Positions 53,030 to 60,788 of a stretch of DNA of 64,000 bases are shown one piece after another. Origin of the DNA: Aestuariibius sp. HNIBRBA575 (GTDB taxonomy: Bacteria > Pseudomonadota > Alphaproteobacteria > Rhodobacterales > Rhodobacteraceae); assembly GCF_040932005.1 (NCBI RefSeq), contig NZ_CP162415.1, forward strand, positions 19,547 through 83,546. The letters run 5' to 3'. The position numbers and the translations under genes were made by a program. The notes beneath the pieces are model-generated. The model did no database searches and was not told the DNA's origin. It worked only from the letters and a program-made list of their open reading frames with translations. Positions within the stretch are counted from its first letter, which is position 1. Every line of letters starts with the position of its first letter.

Positions 53030-53914
53030 TCACTCGGCGATCAGCCCCCTGAGATACCGCCCGTAATCGGTTTTGCGGAATGTTTCGGCATGTTCCGCCA
53101 TTTTGGCATTGTCGATCCAGCCGTTGGCATAAGCGATTTCTTCGGGGCAGCCCGATTGCATCCCCTGACGGGTGGACAGGGTGCGCACGAAATTGCCCGC
53201 ATCCAGCAGCGATCCATGGGTGCCTGTATCCAGCCAGGCATAGCCGCGCCCCATCCGTTCCACAGACAGGGTTCCGTCCTGCAGGTAGGTTTCCAGCAGG
53301 GTCACAATTTCCAGTTCGCCGCGCGGTGATGGTTTGACATTGCGGGCCCGTTTGGGGGCGTCTCCATCCAGAAAATACAGCCCCGTCACAGCGTAATTGG
53401 ACGGCGGCACATCTGGTTTTTCGATGATTTCCTGCACCGTGCCATCTGTGTCGAATTTCACCACACCATAGCGTTCAGGATCGGCCACATGATAGCCAAA
53501 CACCGTGCCGCCTGTGGTTTTGGCATCCGCCGCTGTCAGCATTTCCGGCAAGCCATGCCCAAAGAAGATGTTATCGCCCAGCACCATCGCGCTGGGAGCC
53601 CCATCCAGGAAATCTTCGGCCAGCAGATAGGCCTGTGCCAATCCATCCGGCGTGGGTTGTTCGATATAGGTCAGGGACAGGCCCCATTGGCTGCCATCGC
53701 CAAGCAGACGCTGAAACTGGGATTGATCATCCGGGGTTGTGATCACCGCGATTTCGCGAATACCCGCCAGCATCAGAACCGACAGGGGGTAATAAATCAT
53801 CGGTTTATCGTAAACTGGCATCAATTGCTTGGATACGGCCAATGTCAGCGGATAAAGTCGTGTGCCCGACCCTCCGGCCAGAATAATCCCTTTGCGTGTG
53901 CTCACGTCTGTCAT
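53030..53914 (-). CDS. rmlA: Glucose-1-phosphate thymidylyltransferase RmlA
   Basis: This 294-residue enzyme makes dTDP-glucose from glucose-1-phosphate and dTTP, the first step to dTDP-L-rhamnose and other 6-deoxysugars. The nucleotidyl-transfer motif GIILAGGSGTRLYPLT is at the start, then VSKQLMPVYDKPMIYYPLS, VLGDNIFFGHGL and YAWLDTGTHGSLLDAG near residue 220. The ATG before TDVSTRKG is chosen; six extra upstream codons are open. RmlB, RmlC and RmlD are not in the window and must lie elsewhere if rhamnose is made. Probably first gene of the long leftward operon. Confidence 0.93.
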   Translation of the reverse strand: MTDVSTRKGIILAGGSGTRLYPLTLAVSKQLMPVYDKPMIYYPLSVLMLAGIREIAVITTPDDQSQFQRLLGDGSQWGLSLTYIEQPTPDGLAQAYLLAEDFLDGAPSAMVLGDNIFFGHGLPEMLTAADAKTTGGTVFGYHVADPERYGVVKFDTDGTVQEIIEKPDVPPSNYAVTGLYFLDGDAPKRARNVKPSPRGELEIVTLLETYLQDGTLSVERMGRGYAWLDTGTHGSLLDAGNFVRTLSTRQGMQSGCPEEIAYANGWIDNAKMAEHAETFRKTDYGRYLRGLIAE

Positions 53915-54354
53915 CTCCAATAATCTTAACAATTCCGAGGTCGCAGGGGGCAGATAGAACCACGTCCCCGTGCACTGCCATTGGCCCCCGCTCTTAAATT
54001 ATGGACCCAATATTCTGGGCCGCGCTCTGCCTGACATACCTGTTGATTGCAACAATGTTTACAGTCTCTGACAGTTTAGCTGTTAAAATATGACCCTCTT
54101 TGTTGTCATCACCGTTCCCTTTGACCGATCCACGGCCCTGTTACGTCATCTGCCTGCTTTTGAGGCAAAAATCATCCCATTGCAGGCAAATTGGGGGAAT
54201 CAGGGCGGGTTTCTGAGACAGGCGTGGCATGTTAACCATGACAAAGCGCGGATTTCCGGGATACGGGCTTTAATAAGTCTTTCGATTTCACGTCAAAAGC
54301 GCTATCTTGCAGTCTGACTTGGCCCTGATGGTGGCCATGATATTGGAGATAACA
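53915..54354. promoter_or_regulatory. Intergenic region upstream of rmlA and yjbE-like genes
   Basis: This 440-base divergent spacer should hold the promoters of both units. An imperfect palindrome ACAG-TTTAG-CTGT is at 54071-54083, next to a TTAAAATA run, and a GTTAAC hexamer at 54231-54236. One open frame of 75 codons (54090-54317) has no ribosome site or family signature. No certain promoter was seen. Confidence 0.45.
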
Positions 54355-54657
54355 ATGCCTTTTAAACAGCTTCTTTTGATCAGCATGTTATGTGTTGGCA
54401 CCGGATCGATGCTGCAGGCCCAATCCACTGAGGTTGCGGCCCAGCAAGAAGACGATTGCCTGGATGATCCAAATACCCCCGATGTGAACGAAGCCGAAAA
54501 TGAGGAATGCCTCGCGGCGATCCCTGCTGGCGCGACCAACTTTGCACCGATCGCAGCTGGGCTTGCACCGCTTGCGGCGGGTCTGCTGGCTGGCGGCGGC
54601 GGTGGCGGCGGTGGTACAACCGGGACAACATCCACCACAGGAACAATCGGGAATTAA
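54355..54657 (+). CDS. YjbE/GfcA-like small Gly/Thr-rich exported protein
   Basis: This 100-residue protein has a signal peptide (KQLLLISMLCVGTGSMLQA-QST), an acidic middle with two Cys residues (EDDCLDDPN and NEECLAA), and an Ala/Gly hydrophobic stretch (LAPLAAGLLAGG). It ends in a run of eight Gly and a Thr/Ser-rich tail (GTTSTTGT). YjbE and GfcA of the E. coli YjbEFGH and group 4 capsule systems share this plan: signal, LAA-Gly stretch and Thr-rich tail. A GGAGA ribosome site sets the start. It is 12 kb from the YjbH/YjbF-like genes and followed by its own terminator. Homology is by layout, as sequence is low complexity. Confidence 0.68.
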   Translation: MPFKQLLLISMLCVGTGSMLQAQSTEVAAQQEDDCLDDPNTPDVNEAENEECLAAIPAGATNFAPIAAGLAPLAAGLLAGGGGGGGGTTGTTSTTGTIGN

Positions 54658-54679
54658 CCCGTCTTTCTGAATGAGTTTG

Positions 54680-54717
54680 ATCTGTCCGCCCCTCTCAGGT
54701 GCGGTCAGATTATTTTT
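54680..54717 (+). terminator. Intrinsic terminator after yjbE-like gene
   Basis: ATCTGTCCGC-11 nt-GCGGTCAGAT forms a 10-base stem with one mismatch, followed by TATTTTT. It is the clearest Rho-independent terminator in the window and separates the small secreted protein gene from the flippase gene. Confidence 0.85.
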
Positions 54718-54768
54718 GGGCGCGGCCCTATTTGATCCATCCTCCCTTTTGACTTTCGGAATGTCCTC

Positions 54769-56133
54769 GTGCCTCTGCTTCGATTGCTGACAGACCGATT
54801 TCGTGGGGAAAACCTACAGGCCCGGGCCCTGCGCGGCAGCAGTATGACCATATTGCGCATTGGCGGCGAAAACGGGCTGCGGCTGATTTCAAACCTGATC
54901 CTGACGCGCCTGCTGTTTCCAGAAGCATTCGGAATCATGGCGCTGGTCCAGATCTTTGTTATTGGGCTTCAAACCTTTTCCGATATCGGGATCAAATCTT
55001 CGATCATCCAAAGCGACCGGGGCGATGACCCGACATTCCTGAACACGGCCTGGACGATGCAGGTCTTGCGCGGGGGGCTGTTATGGCTTGGGGCCTGCGC
55101 ATTGGCCTGGCCGGCGGCGCAGATTTATGACGAACCGCTCTTGGCCAGCCTGCTGCCGATCGTTGGTCTGGTGGTTTTTATCGATGGATTTCGCACCACA
55201 AATGAACCGCTGGCCAACCGCCATCTGCATCTGGGGCGCCTCGTGACCATCCTGCTCAGCACGCAGGCCCTAGGGGTGGTGATCTATGTGGGATTGGCCC
55301 TGTGGCTGCAATCGATCTGGGCGCTGGCATTGGGCAATATTTTGCTGGCTCTGCTGCGCCTGACGGCCCTGAACTGGCTTCTACCGGGCGCGCGCAATCG
55401 GTTCCAATGGGATCATTCCAGCTTTCAGGAAATCTTCCACTTTGGGAAATACATCTTTCTGGCCACAATTGCCAGATTTGTTGTCACCACCAGTGATCGC
55501 GCCATTTTGGGGGCCAATATCGACACGGCCCTGCTGGGCGTGTTCAGCATTGGGTTGATGATGGGCACATTGCCCAATCTGTTTACCCGCGCCTTGGCCC
55601 AAAGTATTTTGTTTCCGCTTTATCGTTTGGCCCCGCCCACCAAAAGCCGCGCCAATCAGCGCAAACTGTTTCGCATGCGCCGCGTGGTCAGCCTCGTGGC
55701 GATCCTGACCCTGGCTCTGCTGGCGATGTTGGGCGGATGGCTGATCGAAACACTCTATGACCCGCGTTACATTTTGGCCGGGCCGATGGTGGTGCTCTTT
55801 GCCCTGCGCAGCGTCCCCGAAAGCGCCTTTATCGGGACGCAACACGTGCTGTTGGCCAATGGCGACAGTCGGAATTTTCTGATTTTGACGGGATCAATAG
55901 CGGTAATCCAAGTGGCCCTGCTGAGCGCCGGCATCGCGCTATTTGGCATTCCCGGCGCAATTTTGGCCCCAACACTGGCTCTGCTGATCACCTATCCTTT
56001 GCGCATCATTCTGACCCATCGCTATGGGGCATGGGACCCGATTGGTGAATTGGGCGCGCTGGCTTTGGGATTTGCCCTGACAGGGGTGGGATGTTGGCTG
56101 CATTGGGATGCAATCGGGCAATTGCTACCCTAG
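54769..56133 (+). CDS. Wzx/WzxC-like polysaccharide flippase (second copy)
   Basis: This 454-residue polytopic membrane protein starts with a GTG codon and contains ARALRGSSMTILRIGGENGL, then RLISNLILTRLLFPEAFGIMALVQ, typical of the WzxC/TuaB type. About 12-14 hydrophobic helices follow, and SDRAILGANIDTALLGVFSI near residue 240. An in-frame ATG at 54844 is possible but would remove conserved N-terminal residues. It differs from the flippase at 49565-50833, so it probably serves another repeat unit. It converges on the methyltransferase gene, overlapping by four bases at the ends. Confidence 0.88.
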   Translation: MPLLRLLTDRFRGENLQARALRGSSMTILRIGGENGLRLISNLILTRLLFPEAFGIMALVQIFVIGLQTFSDIGIKSSIIQSDRGDDPTFLNTAWTMQVLRGGLLWLGACALAWPAAQIYDEPLLASLLPIVGLVVFIDGFRTTNEPLANRHLHLGRLVTILLSTQALGVVIYVGLALWLQSIWALALGNILLALLRLTALNWLLPGARNRFQWDHSSFQEIFHFGKYIFLATIARFVVTTSDRAILGANIDTALLGVFSIGLMMGTLPNLFTRALAQSILFPLYRLAPPTKSRANQRKLFRMRRVVSLVAILTLALLAMLGGWLIETLYDPRYILAGPMVVLFALRSVPESAFIGTQHVLLANGDSRNFLILTGSIAVIQVALLSAGIALFGIPGAILAPTLALLITYPLRIILTHRYGAWDPIGELGALALGFALTGVGCWLHWDAIGQLLP

Positions 56134-57620
56134 CTTGAGCGCCAGAATGCCAGATGATCCAGATCGGCTGTACCCGCCAATGGATCGGGGACATGTTCCG
56201 GGGGCGTATAATCGCCCCGCCAAGCCAGCCCCATCACCTGCATCGTTTCATAAATCCGGGTGTTCCAGCCCGCATCCACATAATAGCGCAGCCCCATCGC
56301 CACATCCGGGCAGGCCAGATCATGAAACATCACCGCGGCTGTATCGGCCATAAACGGTGCGACAGCGGCGGCGTCATCCACCGGCGCAGTGCCGTCATGC
56401 AATCCATCAATAAAGGCGAAATGCCATTTATCCTGCGCTGCGGCCGCCTGAACCAACCCGACAATTCCCGGTGAAAACCCAGCATGCAGGCGGGCATTAT
56501 GCCCCGGAACAGCCCGGTCCAAACTGTCTTGAACGGCCGCCAGATGATCGCCATCCCCCAAAGCCGGATCGATCACATCCAGATCCAGCCCCGCGGCCAA
56601 TAAATGCGCGGTCGAAAACGCCAGATGGCACCCAATTTCGAGACTACGCATGCCCAAAAATGGCAAAGCCGCATTATAAAGCACCGCGCCCTCGTCGACG
56701 GACAGGACCCCGATTTTGGGTTTTGAGGCCCGGCTGTCATTGCGCCAGATATGGGGCACATCGCGGCGCAGATAGGGCCATTTGACCCCCATTGGATTGC
56801 TGCGGATCAGATGGGTGAACTTGCCCAACATCTCCGGATCTTGGAGCCCCGGTGAAATATAATCATGGCGTGCCATGTCTGGCGCGTTATCCAGCATCGC
56901 TGCGTTTTGGGCTGGTTTGAGCGCAGGTTTCGCCAATGGTTTGGCCGGTTTGACAAACACCCGACCGGTATAATCCAGCGGCGCCAGAAAATGCGCCCGC
57001 CCCTGTTGTTTTTCGCGGATCATAAATTCGTCCACCGCCGCTTTGGCGCCTTGCCAATGGCCGTAATCATCCACGATCACCACGCCCCCCGGTGCCACCA
57101 AGGGATACAGATGGGTCAGCTCTGCCTCGGTGCTGTCTTTAAAATCCGTATCCAGCCGCAACAGCGCCACCCGGTTCAGACCCTTATGGGGCAGGGTTTC
57201 GCGGATATCGCCCTGAATATAGCCGAACATTTTGCGCGGATAGCCCGTGGAAATCATATTGGCGCGCACGGTTTCCAAATCACAGGCCGCATGGACCAAC
57301 CCATCCGGCGCTTCGGCGTCCAACAGGTCAGCGGCGGGTTTGCCGGACAGGTCTTTGTCGGCATCTGCAGGCTCTGTCATGCCTGAAAACGTGTCAAACA
57401 GCAGGATCGGCCGCCCGGAAACGCCCCTATCCTTTAGCGCCAATGCGATGATCATCGACGATCCGCCGCGCCAAACCCCACATTCCACAAACGCGCCGGT
57501 GATGCCGTGATCCAGCACGTGATTGACCGCTTCATAAAGCGCAAACCCGCGGTTTTTGGACGTCATCGTATGGGGCTGAACCTGTTTCCAGATCGCTTCG
57601 AATGGGGCGGGATATTTCAC
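56130..57620 (-). CDS. Two-domain methyltransferase (TylF-like plus class I)
   Basis: This is about 496 residues from a GTG preceded by GGAGAG; the open frame goes 83 codons further but is not methyltransferase-like. Domain 1 (about 1-240) is TylF/macrocin-O-methyltransferase-like: FVECGVWRGGSS as SAM site, LLFDTFSGMTEPAD, LLRLDTDFKDSTEAEL and VIVDDYGHWQGAK. Domain 2 (about 260-495) is another class I SAM domain: RSLEIGCHLAFSTAHLL, HFAFIDGLHDG and VMFHDLACPDV. It likely puts O-methyl groups on sugars at two positions. Joining both activities in one protein is uncommon. Confidence 0.85.
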   Translation of the reverse strand: MKYPAPFEAIWKQVQPHTMTSKNRGFALYEAVNHVLDHGITGAFVECGVWRGGSSMIIALALKDRGVSGRPILLFDTFSGMTEPADADKDLSGKPAADLLDAEAPDGLVHAACDLETVRANMISTGYPRKMFGYIQGDIRETLPHKGLNRVALLRLDTDFKDSTEAELTHLYPLVAPGGVVIVDDYGHWQGAKAAVDEFMIREKQQGRAHFLAPLDYTGRVFVKPAKPLAKPALKPAQNAAMLDNAPDMARHDYISPGLQDPEMLGKFTHLIRSNPMGVKWPYLRRDVPHIWRNDSRASKPKIGVLSVDEGAVLYNAALPFLGMRSLEIGCHLAFSTAHLLAAGLDLDVIDPALGDGDHLAAVQDSLDRAVPGHNARLHAGFSPGIVGLVQAAAAQDKWHFAFIDGLHDGTAPVDDAAAVAPFMADTAAVMFHDLACPDVAMGLRYYVDAGWNTRIYETMQVMGLAWRGDYTPPEHVPDPLAGTADLDHLAFWRSS

Positions 57621-57735
57621 GTGGGCTCTCCGATGCTTCTTGGTCAAACTAAAGCAAAGTCCAGACAGGCAGAAGCAGATAGTGCAGCCGGAAGTTGTGA
57701 AAGTGACCTTGCTGAGCAGGCACCTGACCTCAGGG

Positions 57736-58440
57736 TTAAAATGCGCCCGATTTGGCCAAATCCCAGAGTTCCATATCTGCGGCGTATTTTTCGGCAACGA
57801 TCGCTTGTGTTTCTGCCGAAAGGGCCACATCTGCAGGGCGTTTGGTGACATTGACCGATTTGGCCACAAGCCGGGGATGCCCTAGCCGATCACAGATATA
57901 GTCCAACCCGTCCTGCATCTGGTCCTGTCGGCCGATAAAGTCCACGCCGTATTTTCCCCCGGCACGGTGCCCCGACACAAAATGATATTGGGGGCGAAAA
58001 TGTTTCCAGCGCAGCAAGGTATCCCACTTTTTATGGTTCCCAAGCTCGATCACGGCCTCATCCATATTGTCCCATGGCAATGCGCGCTGACCAAATTCAC
58101 GATCCTGATCATTCACCCCGCCCTGCTTTAAAAACGTATAGGCCGAGACAAAGCGCGCAATCGGATCGCGCACAAAGGTAAACACAAAGGCCGATTTATA
58201 GAATGCAGGATCTGCGCTGCGATAGGCGGCAGCCGGGGTGTGCCCATGCTGTTTCTGGGTGCCATAAAGGTTGCGCAAAACGCTCATGCCGCCGCATTTG
58301 GGAATGTGCACAAAGATCGAATTGGTTGCATAGTGGAAATCCTGAAGGGGCGAATGCCGTTTTCCGCGCAACATCCAGCGGGCCCGAAAAACAGGTTCTG
58401 ATGCACGCAATCGATCCATATTCGGGGGCGATACATTCAT
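57736..58440 (-). CDS. Sulfotransfer_2-type carbohydrate sulfotransferase
   Basis: This is about 234 residues from the ATG before NVSPPNMDR, which has AAGGAG. The P-loop is FVHIPKCGGMSVLRNLYG (about 44-61), with the HIPKCGG form that marks Sulfotransfer_2/Gal-3-O and chondroitin/HNK-1-like sulfotransferases. FTFVRDPIARFVSAYTF is the 3'-phosphate motif. The family is known for Golgi carbohydrate sulfotransferases in animals and polysaccharide sulfotransferases in bacteria. It differs from the GTT-type sulfotransferases in the same window. Confidence 0.85.
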   Translation of the reverse strand: MNVSPPNMDRLRASEPVFRARWMLRGKRHSPLQDFHYATNSIFVHIPKCGGMSVLRNLYGTQKQHGHTPAAAYRSADPAFYKSAFVFTFVRDPIARFVSAYTFLKQGGVNDQDREFGQRALPWDNMDEAVIELGNHKKWDTLLRWKHFRPQYHFVSGHRAGGKYGVDFIGRQDQMQDGLDYICDRLGHPRLVAKSVNVTKRPADVALSAETQAIVAEKYAADMELWDLAKSGAF

Positions 58441-58522
58441 TTTCAACTCCTTACACCATACGCAGGCTGCATTGTTCCAGGCCAACGGGGACCTGTTAAA
58501 TTCGTAGAGACATCGCCCATAT

Positions 58523-59446
58523 CTAAAACCGGCCGATCACAACCGCACCCCACATCACCGCGTTGGCAAACCCGGTCTGGCGATAGATGCCGATGCGCTT
58601 CAGTTCCCGCCAGCGTTTGCCCAGCCAAGCCGTCCGCGCCGCGGCCAGCTGCGCCAGGTGCTGTTGGTTCTGTACGCTGAAACGGTGGTTTGACGCTGAA
58701 AGAGTGTCGATATTGGCGTCCATCCAACGTCGATATGTGCCGTCTAAAACCATGCGGATACGGCGGGCACGGGCGCGCCAGCCATCATTGGCCCCCACCA
58801 CGTTATCCGCATGTTGCCGATATAGCAGGCCGGGTTGGTCGTCATGGATCACCACGCCTCCGACCCCGGTGAGCATCTGATACAGCCACCAATCATGGGC
58901 GATCATCCCGTCATCAGCCTCTTGGGCGGCGGCGTGGATCAGCCTCGTGGCGGCGGCGTTCAGCACAATTGTGTTGCCACCTGCGATGTTCTGCACCAGC
59001 GCGTTGCAAAAACTGGCCGGACGGGGCCGCGCCACGGATAGGCGTTTGTTGTTCAACCTGTGATCCGTGATCAAGGTGCGCGAATGATACATCGCTGGAA
59101 GGTCGGGATTCTGCTGGGATAGAGCCTGATATGCGCGGCTCAGCTTTTCTGGCAGCCACACGTCATCCTGATCCGAAAACGCCCAGATCTGACCGGGTGT
59201 TGCGCGGCGCATCAAGCTGAGGAAATTCAGGGTCGCGCCCTTTGCGGGACCTGTTTGATAGGCAAACCGATCCGCCATCGGGTGGCTGTGCAACAGATCC
59301 AGTGATCCATCGTCAGGGCCATCCAGACTGATGGTCAGGGTCCAGTTGTCATGGGTTTGCGTGGCAAAACTGTCCAGCTGTTCTTGCAGGTGGAGTTTGC
59401 CTTTGTAGACGGCCATCAAGATGCATATTTCAGCAGGGTTAGACAC
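58523..59446 (-). CDS. Family 2 glycosyltransferase
   Basis: This 307-residue GT2 enzyme has ICILMAVYKGKLHLQEQLDSF, TISLDGPDDGSLDLL (substrate aspartate), FSDQDDVWLPEKL (metal-binding DxD) and DWWLYQMLTGVGGVV. This is typical of rhamnosyltransferases of the WbbL/RfbN or GT2_RfbF type. The start is GTG with AAGGTCA upstream. Part of a minus-strand group with the sulfotransferase and sulfoquinovose-type enzyme. Donor unproven. Confidence 0.88.
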   Translation of the reverse strand: MSNPAEICILMAVYKGKLHLQEQLDSFATQTHDNWTLTISLDGPDDGSLDLLHSHPMADRFAYQTGPAKGATLNFLSLMRRATPGQIWAFSDQDDVWLPEKLSRAYQALSQQNPDLPAMYHSRTLITDHRLNNKRLSVARPRPASFCNALVQNIAGGNTIVLNAAATRLIHAAAQEADDGMIAHDWWLYQMLTGVGGVVIHDDQPGLLYRQHADNVVGANDGWRARARRIRMVLDGTYRRWMDANIDTLSASNHRFSVQNQQHLAQLAAARTAWLGKRWRELKRIGIYRQTGFANAVMWGAVVIGRF

Positions 59447-59477
59447 GATCTTGACCTTTGCAGGCGGTCTGAAAATC

Positions 59478-59503
59478 TGTGGCCCATCCGCAAATGGGCC
59501 ACA
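59478..59503 (-). terminator. Intrinsic-type hairpin after sqdB-like gene
   Basis: TGTGGCCCAT-6 nt-ATGGGCCACA is a perfect 10-base stem, 29 bases downstream of the sqdB-like stop on the minus strand. A GATTTTC tail follows on that strand. Probably terminates or attenuates read-through into the GT2 gene. Confidence 0.72.
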
Positions 59504-59531
59504 TGTTTATTGCCTCACAGGATGTCTGTGA

Positions 59532-60689
59532 TTAGCTCCACTTTGACACACAAGGGATCTTGGTTGTGTCACAGCGATCGGCGTATTTCTGGGCGATTTC
59601 GCGCACTTCGTCCATCACACCTTCGTTCAGTTTGATTGGGTCCAGACCCAGACCAAGGAACCGGTCATTGGCGACGTGCAATTCGTTTTCCGCCGCTTCG
59701 TTGCGTGGGTTTTCCAGATAGGCGATTTCCGCGCCCATCATGCCGTTGATCATTTCCGCCAGATCACGCACCCGGTGGGTTTCGGTCATCTGGTTGAGAA
59801 TGTTCACGCGGTCATCCTGCGCAGGTGGGTTTTCCAGCGCCAGTTCGATACAGCGGCATGTGTCGGAAATATGGATAAAGGCGCGGGTCTGACCGCCTGT
59901 ACCATGCACAGTCATCGGGTAATTCACCGCCGCCTGCATGATAAACCGGTTCAGAACGGTGCCGTAATCACCATCATAGTCAAAGCGGTTGATCAGGCGC
60001 GCATCTTTGCGGGTTTCGTCGGTCTGGGTGCCCCAAACGATGCCCTGATGCAGGTCGGTGACTTTGACTTTGTCGTTTTTGTTATAGAACGCAAACAACA
60101 GCTGATCCTGCGACTTGGTCATGTGATAGATCGAGCCGGGATTGGTTGGGTACAGGATTTCCTGCTCGGTTTCGCCGATCGGTGTGTCGACTTTGACCTT
60201 CAGGTAGCCTTCGGGGATTTTCATGCCCGCAGTGCCGTAACCGTAGACGCCCATTGTGCCCAAATGCACCAGATGGATGTCTTGGCCGCTGTCAACAATC
60301 GCCGCCAGAACGTCATTGGTGGCGTTCAGGTTGTTGCTGACCGTATAGCGTTTGTGGCGGGCCGATTTCATCGAATAAGGCGCGGCGCGCTGTTCGGCGA
60401 AATGGATGATCGCGTCTGGCTTTTCCTCTTTGATGAGGTTCAGCAGGCGATCATAATCTTCGCCAACGGTAAAGTTTTCGAATCCGATATCCTTGCCGGT
60501 CAGCTCTTTCCAGACGCGGATCCGTTCGCCCAAAGGCCGAATCGGTGTCAGGCTTTCAACCTCAAGCTCCAGATCAATGGCGCGGCGCGACAGGTTATCA
60601 ACGATGATGACGTCATGGCCGCGGTTTGACAGGTGCAACGCATTTGGCCAGCCACAAAAACCGTCGCCGCCTAGGATAATCACTTTCAT
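59532..60689 (-). CDS. sqdB: UDP-sulfoquinovose synthase-like (SqdB/SQD1)
   Basis: This 385-residue NAD-dependent SDR enzyme forms UDP-sulfoquinovose from UDP-glucose and sulfite. The Rossmann motif is [15 protein letters not shown] (7-21), then [33 protein letters not shown] (96-108) and T145 in [10 protein letters not shown]. The catalytic pair Y188-x3-K192 lies in IYHMTK, and [14 protein letters not shown] is a family hallmark. In photosynthetic alphaproteobacteria sqdB serves sulfolipid synthesis with sqdA, sqdC and sqdD, none of which is here. In this setting a sulfoquinovose-containing polysaccharide is likely. Very strong family match; the use in a polymer is inference. Confidence 0.93.
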   Translation of the reverse strand: MKVIILGGDGFCGWPNALHLSNRGHDVIIVDNLSRRAIDLELEVESLTPIRPLGERIRVWKELTGKDIGFENFTVGEDYDRLLNLIKEEKPDAIIHFAEQRAAPYSMKSARHKRYTVSNNLNATNDVLAAIVDSGQDIHLVHLGTMGVYGYGTAGMKIPEGYLKVKVDTPIGETEQEILYPTNPGSIYHMTKSQDQLLFAFYNKNDKVKVTDLHQGIVWGTQTDETRKDARLINRFDYDGDYGTVLNRFIMQAAVNYPMTVHGTGGQTRAFIHISDTCRCIELALENPPAQDDRVNILNQMTETHRVRDLAEMINGMMGAEIAYLENPRNEAAENELHVANDRFLGLGLDPIKLNEGVMDEVREIAQKYADRCDTTKIPCVSKWS

Positions 60690-60788
60690 GGTACGTAACC
60701 TTTATGTCTTGATTTCAATTTCGTCTTTTATTCTGGTCCGACGCCAATTGTAAAAGCCCAATCTGGGATTGCGCGGGTTTGCCCCCAT

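Noticed and set aside
54090-54317. 75-codon frame upstream of the yjbE-like gene
   Set aside because: No ribosome site, no signal or family motif, and it lies in a probable promoter region.
57621-57869. N-terminal extension of the methyltransferase frame
   Set aside because: Cys/Trp/Ser-rich, unlike methyltransferases, and overlaps the end of the sulfotransferase gene; a GTG with a GGAGAG ribosome site at 57620 is better.
59676-60629. 317-codon plus-strand frame
   Set aside because: Antisense of the sqdB-like gene, whose motifs are unambiguous.
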